A stretch of DNA of 64,000 nt, taken from NCBI GenBank assembly GCA_036651815.1, contig JAVVXB010000014.1, positions 1-64,000 of the forward strand, given 5' to 3'. This DNA comes from JAVVXB01 sp036651815 (GTDB taxonomy: Bacteria; Bacillota; Clostridia; Christensenellales; CAG-138). This document shows positions 27,799 through 36,553 of the stretch, piece by piece (within the stretch, counting starts at the first letter, position 1; each line of letters begins with the position of its first letter). Both the position numbers and the translations under genes were made by a program. Under the pieces are notes generated by a model. That model saw only the letters and a program-made list of their open reading frames with translations, was not told where the DNA came from and did no database searches.

Positions 27799-28626
27799 TT
27801 AATTTTGGAGCGTTTCCCGCAAAGCCTCGATGCTGCGGGGGCGCTCTTTGATTTGCAGCAATTCTGCCACCTCGTACAGCAGTGGTTTTTCAAGACCCGC
27901 ACGGAACAGTAGCGCACCATCGTCAAAAACCTCTTCCGGTGAACCGTCGCGGGCAAGTTTTCCATCCGAAAACACAAGAACACGCTCCGAAAACCGAAGC
28001 GCCAAATCCATGTCATGCGTGGAAATAACCACCGTAATACCCGCAGCGGACAATTCGTCAAGCGTTTGCTCCAATAGGCGACTGTTCTGCGGATCCAACG
28101 AGGCCGTTGGCTCGTCGAACAGTATGATATCCGGACGCATGGCAAGAATATCCGCAATGCTGACGCGCTTCTTCTCGCCACCGCTTAAATTCTGCGGCGC
28201 ACGATCGACATAATCCTGCAACTGCATGCGGAAAATGGCATCGTTCACACGTTCCTGCACTTCATTCCGCTGCAAGCCTAGGTTCATGGGACCAAAGGAA
28301 ATCTCTCCTGGCACCGTGGACGCAATCAGTTGATTGTCTGCATCCTGAAACACAATGCCGACGTGCTTGCGTAGCTGCATCAAATCCTGTTTGTTGCGAT
28401 GATTCACTTGCCTACCGAAAAACATCACCTCGCCTTTCTGCGGCCGGAGTACCCCATTACAAATAAGGAAAAACGTCGATTTGCCCGCGCCATTGTTGCC
28501 GATGACCGCAATGCGTTCTCCGCGGCATATCCGGACAGATAAATCTGTAAGCGCATCATGCGCTCCATCGTATGTATAGTATATTCTTTTCAGTTCCAGC
28601 AGGGTTTCCTTCAAAATAGATCCCAT
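27799..28626 (-). CDS. cbiO: Cobalt ECF transporter ATP-binding protein
   Basis: 275 residues. An ABC ATPase that powers the CbiMNQ cobalt importer. Walker A is IGNNGAGKSTFF, the Q-loop lies in GIVFQDADNQLIAS, the signature is NLSGGEKKRVSIADILAM, Walker B is IILFDEPTASLD and the switch His is in VISTHDMD. It overlaps cbiQ by 16 bases. The exact start is uncertain: AAAGG directly abuts the ATG at 28626, while a TTG four codons later has better spacing. Confidence 0.94.
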   Translation of the reverse strand: MGSILKETLLELKRIYYTYDGAHDALTDLSVRICRGERIAVIGNNGAGKSTFFLICNGVLRPQKGEVMFFGRQVNHRNKQDLMQLRKHVGIVFQDADNQLIASTVPGEISFGPMNLGLQRNEVQERVNDAIFRMQLQDYVDRAPQNLSGGEKKRVSIADILAMRPDIILFDEPTASLDPQNSRLLEQTLDELSAAGITVVISTHDMDLALRFSERVLVFSDGKLARDGSPEEVFDDGALLFRAGLEKPLLYEVAELLQIKERPRSIEALRETLQN

Positions 28627-29441
28627 CCTTTGCTTTTTACAAAGATTAGCGTGCAGACAACCGCCACCGCCAATGCGATAAATAAAACGATGTGCGTCTT
28701 TTTGATTGGTGTTTTCTCTATTAAAAACGCAATCCGGCCATCATAACAGCGGGATTCCATTGCATCAAAGCATACGCTACTGCGGCGAAAGGACGACGCA
28801 AGCAGATTGCCAGTGATATGCGTAAACGAATACCACGAGGCTTTAAAATTTGCATTTCCAAGACGTGAAGCCGCTGATATGGACATACTTCGTTGCTGTT
28901 CCAACAATACAAAAATATAGCGGTAAATCAAATACATGAGTTCGATTAACAATGCCGGAACATATGCTTTTTCCAGTGTTCCAATGATCTCCTGCATGGG
29001 GGTGGTCAGGCTGAGAAAATATAGACAAGCGATTGCGCCATAAGCTTCCAAAAAAAGCGTTCCCGCCTCCTGCGCAGACACTGGAGTGATAAAAAAATAT
29101 ATGCCAAGCAGGTGCAGTGAAGGATATGCAGTAGGTACGAAGGTTGCCTGTATGAGAATAACGATGCAACCGATCACGAGAAAGGCCGCCGGAATCCGCA
29201 TCAGCCGAAAATAACTGACGAGCGGTACGCCGCCGATCCACACGGTCAGAGCGAACATCATGAGCACAATCAGAATGGCAACCGTTGGTGAATTGCCAGC
29301 AATGCACAGTACCAGCAACATAATTGTAAACAATATTTTTATGCCAGGAGCCACATTGCGCAGCGTGGACTGCTGCGCAATGTGATCGATGCCCAACATG
29401 CCGTTGTTATGGGCATGAATTTGTATCTGCGGATGCTTCAA
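28611..29441 (-). CDS. cbiQ: Cobalt ECF transporter transmembrane (T) component
   Basis: 276 residues with about six hydrophobic helices. T-components couple CbiO to the substrate-binding CbiM. Seen: the N-terminal DHIAQQSTLRNVAPGIKILF block typical of CbiQ and the cytoplasmic coupling helix region (LEQQRSMSISAASRLG) with its Ala-Ser-x-Arg motif. The start is TTG with GGAG 8 bases upstream. It lies between cbiN and cbiO in the standard order. Confidence 0.92.
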   Translation of the reverse strand: MKHPQIQIHAHNNGMLGIDHIAQQSTLRNVAPGIKILFTIMLLVLCIAGNSPTVAILIVLMMFALTVWIGGVPLVSYFRLMRIPAAFLVIGCIVILIQATFVPTAYPSLHLLGIYFFITPVSAQEAGTLFLEAYGAIACLYFLSLTTPMQEIIGTLEKAYVPALLIELMYLIYRYIFVLLEQQRSMSISAASRLGNANFKASWYSFTHITGNLLASSFRRSSVCFDAMESRCYDGRIAFLIEKTPIKKTHIVLFIALAVAVVCTLIFVKSKGWDLF

Positions 29442-29462
29442 ACCGCTTTCTCCACGGGACGT

Positions 29463-29765
29463 TCACACGTCCTTTTCCCCTTTAAATTTCTTGCGTGCCA
29501 CCAGATAGCCAAAGCCGTAGCCAATCACGATCGAGCCCAGAGCAGTTTGCAAGCAGAACAGCAGGCACTCCGTTTCGCCGCCGGGTAACGTCAAAAGGCT
29601 CTCCACCCAGGGAACATATTCAGGATTGACCTCAGAAATCGCTTTCTCAGCCTGTCCATCCGCGCCGCCGAACTCCGATCCCTTGTTGGTCATCAGCGCA
29701 CCGACCGCGAGTACTACGCAGAGAACGGCTAAAATCACGATTGTCCAAATTGTTTTCTTGTTCAT
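29463..29765 (-). CDS. cbiN: Cobalt transport accessory protein CbiN
   Basis: 100 residues with two transmembrane helices flanking a short external loop (EFGGADGQAEKAISEVNPEY), the usual CbiN layout. CbiN is needed to load Co2+ into CbiM. It overlaps cbiM by ATGA. Confidence 0.9.
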   Translation of the reverse strand: MNKKTIWTIVILAVLCVVLAVGALMTNKGSEFGGADGQAEKAISEVNPEYVPWVESLLTLPGGETECLLFCLQTALGSIVIGYGFGYLVARKKFKGEKDV

Positions 29766-30520
29766 TTTGCCAGTCCTCCTTCAAAATATCCAAGCTCAGT
29801 AAGCTCTGGCTTAGCAAAATTCTCCAGCATCAGAATGACGATGGCGGAAACGATCCCTTCGATCACCGCCAGTGGAATTTGCGTAACCGCAAAGATTCCC
29901 ATGAATTTTATAATGGACGCACCCACGCCACCCACCTGTGCCGGATGCGCAAAGCCCAACTGAACGCTGGTCACACAATATGTGAACAGATCACCCACCG
30001 CGCAAGCAACGCCCACACAGACAGCCTTGTTGATTTTTTCACCTTTCCTCATCAGGCGATAAATGCCATAGCTGACAAACGGTCCGGCAATTGCCATGGA
30101 AAATGTGTTGGCACCCAACGTTGTGAGCCCGCCATGTGCCAGCAGAATTGCTTGAAACAGCAAAACAATGATCCCGATGACCGCCATCGGTGCCGGTCCA
30201 AACAGCACTGCGCCGAGGCCTGTGCCGGTAGGATGGCTCGAAGATCCCGTCACACTGGGAATCTTCAGCGCTGAAAGCACAAATGCATATGCACCCATCA
30301 TAGCAAACAGCAGCAATGTCTTTCGGTAATTGGCCACAATCCTTTTGATGGAAATAAACCCCCAAACAAGAAACGGTAGGCAGAGCGCCCCCCAGCCAAT
30401 GCACCAACCGATTGGTAAGTAGCCCTCCATGATGTGCATTGCGCCCGCACCTTGTGTTACACCAAGGAACGCAGCAATTGCCACACTGAGGAGAAGGATT
30501 CGTTTTTCGAATTTTTTCAT
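29762..30520 (-). CDS. cbiM: Cobalt ECF transporter substrate-binding component CbiM
   Basis: 252 residues. A signal-like N-terminus of about 27 residues ends in GAGA, after which MHIMEGYLPIGWC begins. In the NikM/CbiM family a freshly exposed N-terminal Met-His chelates the metal, so cleavage here is expected. Later blocks HPTGTGLGAVLFGPAP and LLAHGGLTTLGANTFSMAIA are family hallmarks. The frame is open for about 106 further codons upstream, but that stretch is the cobalamin riboswitch; GGGAG 10 bases before the ATG at 30520 sets the start. Expression should fall when cobalamin is plentiful. Confidence 0.94.
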   Translation of the reverse strand: MKKFEKRILLLSVAIAAFLGVTQGAGAMHIMEGYLPIGWCIGWGALCLPFLVWGFISIKRIVANYRKTLLLFAMMGAYAFVLSALKIPSVTGSSSHPTGTGLGAVLFGPAPMAVIGIIVLLFQAILLAHGGLTTLGANTFSMAIAGPFVSYGIYRLMRKGEKINKAVCVGVACAVGDLFTYCVTSVQLGFAHPAQVGGVGASIIKFMGIFAVTQIPLAVIEGIVSAIVILMLENFAKPELTELGYFEGGLAK

Positions 30521-30572
30521 TGGATATTCTCTCCCACATTCATTTGTTGTCGTACCGTCAGAATTGTGCCCA

Positions 30573-30603
30573 CAAAAAAATCTCCCGGTAGATTCGGAAG
30601 ATT
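30573..30603 (-). terminator. Expression-platform terminator of the cobalamin riboswitch
   Basis: On the minus strand, arms at 30596-30603 and 30579-30586 form an 8-pair stem (one wobble) followed by a run of seven T. It lies about 120 bases after the aptamer and 53 bases before cbiM, where B12 binding would release it. Confidence 0.65.
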
Positions 30604-30723
30604 CTGGTTTCAGGCTGCTTTTTTTACAGGAACAGAGTTCTGCGCACGCCCTACACCGGTTAAGATTCCGCCAACCTGTGCAGTTTACTCTCATTCGAAC
30701 CTCGAACAGAGCTATAAACCTCT

Positions 30724-30886
30724 CGACCGGTCTTCTGGCTCCGGCGTCAACATGAACGTGCTGCCTTCCCGTGTGTAACCACAGTGACTTTTTTTGCACG
30801 CGCACTCTTCCGATACAGCGGCGGTCCCGCGCAGGCATTGCACCTGCTTCCCTTATTACTGCAATTGCTGCAGTATCAAGAGGCCT
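30724..30886 (-). promoter_or_regulatory. Cobalamin riboswitch
   Basis: Read on the minus strand, the conserved core appears in order: AAGGGAAGCAGGTGCAATGC (J3/4 and P5), GCGGGACCGCCGCTGTATCG (P6 and the CCGCCxCTGT block), a variable arm with GGGAAGGC, and a B12-box-like GCCGGAGCCAGAAGACCGG. This is a cobalamin aptamer by inspection. It precedes the cobalt transporter genes, a classic target, and is followed by a terminator. Confidence 0.9.
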
Positions 30887-31093
30887 TTTCTTTTTTTATT
30901 ATACTCAGCGCCGGTCCACTTGTCAACGCAGCCTAAGCAGATAGATTACTTTCCTTGTTATTCCCCGGCGATGTTGCCAGATCTGTCCCCGTTGCCATAG
31001 GCGCCAGTGCAGGAAAATAAAGCAGCGGCAGCGCCGCCCTAATGGCAAGCAACAGCAATGCACCCCAATGAATGGTACAACAGCAAAAATACG

Positions 31094-31137
31094 CAACGTT
31101 TGGCTGTGAATCTGTAATTTTTCTTTCGCTCTTACCC
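31094..31137. repeat. 44-base direct repeat, copy 1
   Basis: Matches 31257-31300 at about 40 of 44 positions, same orientation, 163 bases apart. Both copies contain CTGTAATTTTT and TTTCGCTCTTACCC. It lies in the gene-free stretch between the SIS gene and the riboswitch. Function unknown. Confidence 0.6.
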
Positions 31138-31197
31138 TGCCGTTTTGGGCAACGAGCCACGATTTTTCGCCGCCGTATCCTACTCATACAACGCAAA

Positions 31198-31227
31198 GGA
31201 GCCATTTGCTTCTTCGCAGATGGCTCC
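31198..31227 (-). terminator. Strong hairpin, probable end of the nag-like operon
   Basis: 12-base-pair stem (GGAGCCAT arms extended by a wobble) with loop TTCTTC. On the minus strand it is followed by TTTGCGTT, a weak T-tract, about 145 bases after the SIS gene stop. Confidence 0.45.
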
Positions 31228-31256
31228 CGCTATTGCATAGTCTATGGCTCTTCACC

Positions 31257-31300
31257 CAACGATTGACTGTGAACCTGTAATTTTTGTTTCGCTCTTACCC
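31257..31300. repeat. 44-base direct repeat, copy 2
   Basis: Second copy of the repeat at 31094-31137. A strong hairpin (31198-31227) lies between the two copies. A 14-base part of it recurs at 13910-13923. Confidence 0.6.
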
Positions 31301-31372
31301 AAACGATTAGCAATAAGCCGACAAAGACTAGTTTTCAGTTGCTTTTGCAATATCCGTTCGATTGGGCAGGCG

Positions 31373-32134
31373 TCACATCCAGCGCACCTTACCCTTAAAG
31401 CGGGAAATAAACTTGTCGTTCCAAGCATCGCCACCGGGACAGTTGCCGCTCTTCCAGAGAGGTACTTCCACACCGCGCTCACCAAGAATGCTTGCCGCTT
31501 CCATCATCAGACAATTGAGCGTGTAAGCGTTGCACAGCGTCGAAACTGCGCCCATCTTCTGCTCAATGCCGGGAATCGTGATAACCGCATCGCCAACGGG
31601 CACCTTTGTATCAATGTAATAATCGCAGGCCTGATACAGGTTCTTCTTAGAAAGATGACGCGCCGGATGATCCGCCGGAATGTTGTTGGCATGTTCCACC
31701 GATGTAACCGCAATCGTTGTGCAGCCGATCTCTTTTGCGGTCAGTGCAGCGTCCAGACAAGCGGAATTGATGCCATATGCATTGGCAATGATCAGCAGAT
31801 CGCCTTTTTTAAGCAGGTTGTCCTGGATAACAATACGTCCGTAACCAGGCGTACGTTCGATCGCCATGGAGCGCAATGCGCCGCTTGACAGCATGGTTCC
31901 TTCGTCCAGAATGGCGCTAACATGCATCAGCCCGCCGGCACGAAAGAATACTTCCATCGCGTTCATATTGGAATGGCCGCCTGGCCCCCAGATATAGATG
32001 AGCTTATCCTTCTCGACTTGATCGGCAATTAACTTGGCGACCGTTTCAATCCGTTCCCGTTCTTCCGTCTTGATTCTAGTCATGTAGCTGACGGCGTTGT
32101 CAAAAAATTCTTGCATAATGTCTTGTTTTTGCAT
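31373..32134 (-). CDS. SIS-domain sugar-phosphate binding protein
   Basis: 253 residues. A single sugar isomerase (SIS) domain similar to UPF0309 proteins: IYIWGPGGHSNMNAMEVFFR, then KKGDLLIIANAYGINSAC (strand, then Ser/Thr-rich phosphosugar loop) and IGCTTIAVTSVEHANNIPAD. SIS domains bind phosphosugars and act as isomerases, etherases or regulators. The frame extends 37 codons upstream into the previous gene, but AAGGA precedes the ATG at 32134. It is last in the nagB-nagA x3 operon, so an amino-sugar phosphate is the likely ligand; the reaction is unknown. Confidence 0.82.
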   Translation of the reverse strand: MQKQDIMQEFFDNAVSYMTRIKTEERERIETVAKLIADQVEKDKLIYIWGPGGHSNMNAMEVFFRAGGLMHVSAILDEGTMLSSGALRSMAIERTPGYGRIVIQDNLLKKGDLLIIANAYGINSACLDAALTAKEIGCTTIAVTSVEHANNIPADHPARHLSKKNLYQACDYYIDTKVPVGDAVITIPGIEQKMGAVSTLCNAYTLNCLMMEAASILGERGVEVPLWKSGNCPGGDAWNDKFISRFKGKVRWM

Positions 32135-32165
32135 TTTATTAAATTCCTTTCTTTTGTTGCCTTGC

Positions 32166-33347
32166 TTATTTCGAAACCACCAGCATCCCACGATAGTAGA
32201 CTTGCTTCGTTGTGATGCTCTTATCAAACAGCACAATATCGGCATCCATGCCCGGCAGTAAACGTCCCTTTTGATTTTCTATATGCATGATTTTCGCTGG
32301 GTTTTCACTGATCATCCGGATGCAATCCGTCAGCGGCAATCCGCACTTACAATGCATGGTTTGCACAAGCATATCGCCCTGCGCGATACTTCCGTGAAAC
32401 GCGCTGCGATCCGTAAACTTGACGACGCCATCTTCAAGAAGGCCCTCAAGCTTACGTCCGGGTGTCCCAACATCAACGATCGGCCCTTCCAATCCCGCCG
32501 GACGAATACAATCCGATACAATGTGCATCCGATCGGCACCGATGTGCCGGTAAATATAGTTCATCAGTGCCGGTGGAATATGGCACCCATCCGCAATGAC
32601 CTCAATCCAAAGGTCATCCAGATCGTATGCCGCCTCAATCGCACCCATCACACGAAACCCATTTTTCCGCACGATGGTATTCATGTCAGAATAGAAGTGC
32701 GTCAGATGCGTATACCCATGCTGCATCGCCAAAACAACATCATCATAGGTTGCATCGCTGTGTGCGATTGATGCGACGATTCCATGATCCTTGCAGTAGT
32801 CACCAAACAGCATACCGCCTTCCAATTCAGGTGCGGCAGACCAGCGTGCAATGTCTCCATCAGCATATGCGATCAATGCGCTGTATTCATCAGAGTCGGG
32901 ATTCTTAATGTACTTTTCAAACATCCCGCCATTTCGCGCAGATGAAATATACTGTCCCTCAATGTGGATTCCCGGCAGAAATTGACGCGTCTGCATGGTT
33001 TGGCGCGTCTGCCGAAATGCATCGATCGTATTGCGAATGGCGTGATCCGAATCCGTAGCAGTCGTTGGCAGCAACGTCGTTACCCCGTGCGCAAGTTGCA
33101 TTTCGCAGATTCCAAGATAAGCCTCCTGGGTGCAATCCATAAAATCGTATCCGTTGCCTCCATGACAGTGCAATTCGATAAAGCCAGACGAAGCGTAATA
33201 TCCGTGACCATCAATCGTTTGTGCATCTTCGATGGTTACGCCGCTCGGCAGGATGGCTTCGATCATATGATCCGCTATGAGAATGCCTCCGCTTTTATGC
33301 TCACCGCCGTCCACGATGCACACGTTCGTAATCAACGTCCGTTTCAA
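32166..33347 (-). CDS. N-acetylglucosamine-6-phosphate deacetylase-like protein, paralogue 1
   Basis: 393 residues. NagA-type amidohydrolase: metal-binding GFIELHCHGGNGYDFMD, the two barrel His in SIAHSDATYDD and GYTHLTHFYSDM, and the catalytic Asp in HIVSDCIRPAGLEG. Classic NagA removes acetate from GlcNAc-6-P. The start is a TTG at 33347, one base after the upstream gene's stop, with AAGGTGG in front; longer frames upstream overlap that gene. It is the third of three tandem paralogues. The RPAG after the catalytic Asp, instead of the usual AMxAAG type, is shared by all three and hints at a subfamily with another substrate. Confidence 0.85.
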   Translation of the reverse strand: MKRTLITNVCIVDGGEHKSGGILIADHMIEAILPSGVTIEDAQTIDGHGYYASSGFIELHCHGGNGYDFMDCTQEAYLGICEMQLAHGVTTLLPTTATDSDHAIRNTIDAFRQTRQTMQTRQFLPGIHIEGQYISSARNGGMFEKYIKNPDSDEYSALIAYADGDIARWSAAPELEGGMLFGDYCKDHGIVASIAHSDATYDDVVLAMQHGYTHLTHFYSDMNTIVRKNGFRVMGAIEAAYDLDDLWIEVIADGCHIPPALMNYIYRHIGADRMHIVSDCIRPAGLEGPIVDVGTPGRKLEGLLEDGVVKFTDRSAFHGSIAQGDMLVQTMHCKCGLPLTDCIRMISENPAKIMHIENQKGRLLPGMDADIVLFDKSITTKQVYYRGMLVVSK

Positions 33348-33348
33348 C

Positions 33349-34521
33349 TTATACAACCACCTTTCCCTGGTACAGTACCTGTTGAACCATAACATTTTCA
33401 TCAAAAAGAACGATATCCGCATCATACCCGACCCGCAAAAATCCCTTGTGATCATCAATATGCAGAATTTTGGCAGGATTCTCTGTTATCATCCGCACTG
33501 CAGCGCACAGCGGTGCCCCCGCCTTATCGCGCGCCGCACGAACCAGATCCGATCCCATCGCAATGCTGCCGTAGAATGCGCTGCGATCTGGAAACTTGGC
33601 AACACCATCTTCAATGATTCCGCGTACACCGTTTTCAAGGCTTCCCACGATTGCTTCCTTGGCATCAGTTCCCGCAGGACGGATGGAATCCGAACACAGT
33701 TGCAAGCGTTCCGGCCCAATCAGTCGATAGATCATTGAAAATAGATCCGGCGGCAAATGGCATCCGTCCGCGATTAGCTCCACCCATAGATTCTCCAGCG
33801 CGTATGCACTTTCCAGTACGCCGAGTACGCGAAAACCGCTTTCACGTGTGATGGTGGACATGTCGGAATATAGATGCGTTACATGTCGAAACCCATGCTG
33901 CACGGCGCGGCGTACATCGCGAATTGTTCCATCCGTATGTGCAATGGACGGCAGAATTCCGTTCTTGACACAATCGTCACCGAACATTTCCGCACCTTCC
34001 AGTTCTGGCGCCGCAGACCAGCGTGCAATATTCCCGCACGCATATTCAATCAATGCCATGTAATCTGAACGAATCGGCTTTGAGATATAGCGCATGTCCA
34101 TGCCGCCCGCACGATTCTCCGGAAAATATGGTCCTTCGAAATGCATGCCAAGCAAGCATTGCCGATTACTTCTGGATTTTTTCGCCAAGCGGAATGCATC
34201 AAGCGTTCGATGATATTCCTCACAGCTTGCCGCAACGGTGGTCGGCAGTATCGTGGTCACGCCATGCGTCAGATGTGCATCGCATGCGCACTGATACGCC
34301 TGTTGAGTGCCGTCCATAAAGTCATATCCACCTGCGCCGTGCGTATGCATTTCGATAAAACCTGCCGAGGCATACAGTCCCTTGCCATCAATTACGGTAT
34401 CCGCCGCTACTTCGTTGTGCAGTGGTAAATGTGAAAGAATTTTTCCATTCTCCAGCAAAAGACTGCCTTGGGTAATCTCAGAATCAATCATTCGAATATT
34501 TTTTATGAGGGTACGATTCAT
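33349..34521 (-). CDS. N-acetylglucosamine-6-phosphate deacetylase-like protein, paralogue 2
   Basis: 390 residues. Same fold and motifs as its neighbours: GFIEMHTHGAGGYDFMDG, SIAHTDGTIRDVRRAVQHG, FRHVTHLYSDM, LCSDSIRPAGTDA. An ATG with AGGAG 6 bases upstream at 34521 is chosen over a start 16 codons earlier. It differs from paralogue 1 mainly in surface and lid regions, for example the fragment FEGPYFPENRAGGMDMRYIS against EGQYISSARNGGMFEKYIK. It probably handles a related N-acetylated or otherwise substituted sugar phosphate. Confidence 0.85.
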   Translation of the reverse strand: MNRTLIKNIRMIDSEITQGSLLLENGKILSHLPLHNEVAADTVIDGKGLYASAGFIEMHTHGAGGYDFMDGTQQAYQCACDAHLTHGVTTILPTTVAASCEEYHRTLDAFRLAKKSRSNRQCLLGMHFEGPYFPENRAGGMDMRYISKPIRSDYMALIEYACGNIARWSAAPELEGAEMFGDDCVKNGILPSIAHTDGTIRDVRRAVQHGFRHVTHLYSDMSTITRESGFRVLGVLESAYALENLWVELIADGCHLPPDLFSMIYRLIGPERLQLCSDSIRPAGTDAKEAIVGSLENGVRGIIEDGVAKFPDRSAFYGSIAMGSDLVRAARDKAGAPLCAAVRMITENPAKILHIDDHKGFLRVGYDADIVLFDENVMVQQVLYQGKVVV

Positions 34522-34578
34522 ATCGGGCTCCTGTCTAGCACAATGCGCTGCGTATTCTTTATTTGTCAACCGATCGAT

Positions 34579-35751
34579 TCAGTCAACTTTTCGGCCAAGA
34601 TAATAGACGCTCTTTACGTTGACGTCCTCATCAAATAGCACCACGTCCGCATCCTTTCCAGGAAGCAAACGTCCTTTGCGGTCATCAACGCGCAGAAGTC
34701 TCGCTGGATTCTCGCACATCATGGAAATGGTATCCGTCAACGGAACGCCCGCACGTTTCCACATGGTGCGTACCAACCGATCGGCGGTAGCGATACTCCC
34801 TGCGAACGCACTTCGATCGGGCAGTTTAGCAACGCCGTCTTCAACGATGCACTCCCGTCCATCCTCCAAACTACCGATAATCGTCGTTTGAACGTTGAGC
34901 CCCGCCGGACGAAGTGAGTCCGTCACCAGACTGATCTTGTCAACACCCTTACACTTTACGATCATGTTGAGCAGCTCCGGCGGCAGATGGCAACCGTCCG
35001 CAATGAGTTCAACGGTCAACCCGTCCAGACAGTAGGCGCTCTCCGTTACGCCGAGGATTCGGAAGCCGCTCTTTCTGGTGATGGTCGACGTGCAGGAGTA
35101 CAGATGTGTTACATGGGTATAGCCGTGCTTGAGCGCCTCAACACAATCGTCATAGGTCGCATCGGTATGCGCTATGGTCGGCAGTATCCCGTGCGCAGTC
35201 AAATAATCGCCCATTTCCATTGCACCTGGCAGTTCAGGTGCGATCGACCAACGATATATGGCACCATTGGCATATTCGGTAACCTGACTGTACTCGTTAT
35301 AATCAGGGTTCTTAATGTAACGAGGATCCTGTCCTCCCTTTTGATTCATTGCAAAATAAGGGCCTTCCAAATGCATGCCAAGCAAGCACTGTTCATCTTT
35401 GAGCAGTTCCTGCGCCTTGCGGAAAGAATCAACGCTTTTACGTAGCTCTTCAAATGAGGATGCCAGCGTTGTTGGTAACAGGGTCGTCGTGCCGTGGCTC
35501 AGGTGCATTCTGCATGCGCCAACATAAGACTCCACCGTGCCATCCATATAGTCAAACCCGCCCGCACCGTGCGTGTGGGAATCGATAAACCCTGCAGAAG
35601 CGTATGCGCCGCCGCCTTCGATGACTTCCGCTCCTACAACGGACGCATCCAGCGGCAATATTGCAGCAATCTTCCCGTTTTCGATTAGGATACCACCGGG
35701 CATGATGCTTCCACCATCTACGACACGAACATTTTGAATCAACTTCTTCAT
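34579..35751 (-). CDS. N-acetylglucosamine-6-phosphate deacetylase-like protein, paralogue 3
   Basis: 390 residues. First of the three tandem copies. Motifs: GFIDSHTHGAGGFDYMDG, TIAHTDATYDDCVEALKHG, YTHVTHLYSCTS, SLVTDSLRPAGLNV. The third motif ends YSCTS rather than YSDM as in the other two. It lies 19 bases after the nagB-like gene, as a classical nagA would, so it is the best candidate for the true GlcNAc-6-P deacetylase. It ends 57 bases before paralogue 2. Confidence 0.86.
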   Translation of the reverse strand: MKKLIQNVRVVDGGSIMPGGILIENGKIAAILPLDASVVGAEVIEGGGAYASAGFIDSHTHGAGGFDYMDGTVESYVGACRMHLSHGTTTLLPTTLASSFEELRKSVDSFRKAQELLKDEQCLLGMHLEGPYFAMNQKGGQDPRYIKNPDYNEYSQVTEYANGAIYRWSIAPELPGAMEMGDYLTAHGILPTIAHTDATYDDCVEALKHGYTHVTHLYSCTSTITRKSGFRILGVTESAYCLDGLTVELIADGCHLPPELLNMIVKCKGVDKISLVTDSLRPAGLNVQTTIIGSLEDGRECIVEDGVAKLPDRSAFAGSIATADRLVRTMWKRAGVPLTDTISMMCENPARLLRVDDRKGRLLPGKDADVVLFDEDVNVKSVYYLGRKVD

Positions 35752-35770
35752 TTATATTTACTCCTTTGGT

Positions 35771-36553
35771 TCATTGGTTGCATTCCGTCAATAGAGCGCT
35801 GCTTTCCTTATCCAAATACAGAATTGCGCCGGGCGCTTTTCTCAGAATCGTACAGGGACAATATTCGCCAATCTCTCCGGTCAGCATGATGCGGACAGCA
35901 TTCGCTTTTGTTTTAGCGGGAACCACACAAAAATGATACTTTGCGCGCATCAACATAGGAACGGTGAGCGTCATTGCATGTGTTGGAACATCCTGCAGCT
36001 TTTTAAAACAGCCGTCATGTACCTGCTGATTACGGCAGATCTCATCTAATTTCACGATCTTCACATCCTTGGAATCGTTGAAGTCCGCAACGGACGGATC
36101 ATCAAAAGCGATATGCCCGTTTTCACCAACACCCATACAAACGATATCGATGGGCGCCTCGCCAAGCAACTTCGCATATGATTCACATGCGGCTTCAGAA
36201 TCGGGGTTCTGTCCATCCAAATAATAGACCGCATGAAAATCGCGCAATGAAAAAATACTTCTATGCAGAAAATTGCCAAATCCCTGCGGCGCATTCGCGG
36301 ACAACCCGATGTATTCATCCATATGAAACCCATCGATGCGAGAAAAATCAATACTTTGATCTGCGACAATTGCTGCAAGTACATCATTTTGCGACGGTGC
36401 AGCCGCAAAGATAATGCGAATACGTTCCTTCGTCTTCAAAAGAGATTTAACCGCAGCCGCAAAATCGGTAGCTGCCGCGCTTCCCATGGCTTTACTAGAT
36501 TCAAATGGTTTGACGAGAAGCTCGTCCTTCACAAATTCTTTCATGTTCTTCAA
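35771..36553 (-). CDS. nagB: Glucosamine-6-phosphate deaminase-like protein
   Basis: 260 residues. NagB/SOL fold: FSRIDGFHMDEYIGLS with the catalytic Asp, CMGVGENGHIAFDDP (usually GIGxDGHIAFNEP), and THAMTLTVPMLMRAK near the C-terminus. NagB turns glucosamine-6-P into fructose-6-P and ammonia. The changes from D-G-H to N-G-H and from N-E-P to D-D-P put it in a divergent subgroup. The start is either TTG at 36553 or ATG at 36544; AAAGG is well placed for the first. It is first gene of the operon, divergent from an AraC regulator. Confidence 0.82.
   Translation of the reverse strand: MKNMKEFVKDELLVKPFESSKAMGSAAATDFAAAVKSLLKTKERIRIIFAAAPSQNDVLAAIVADQSIDFSRIDGFHMDEYIGLSANAPQGFGNFLHRSIFSLRDFHAVYYLDGQNPDSEAACESYAKLLGEAPIDIVCMGVGENGHIAFDDPSVADFNDSKDVKIVKLDEICRNQQVHDGCFKKLQDVPTHAMTLTVPMLMRAKYHFCVVPAKTKANAVRIMLTGEIGEYCPCTILRKAPGAILYLDKESSALLTECNQ

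Noticed and set aside
30521..30838. N-terminal extension of CbiM by 106 codons
   Set aside because: That stretch is the cobalamin riboswitch and its terminator; the signal peptide begins at 30520.
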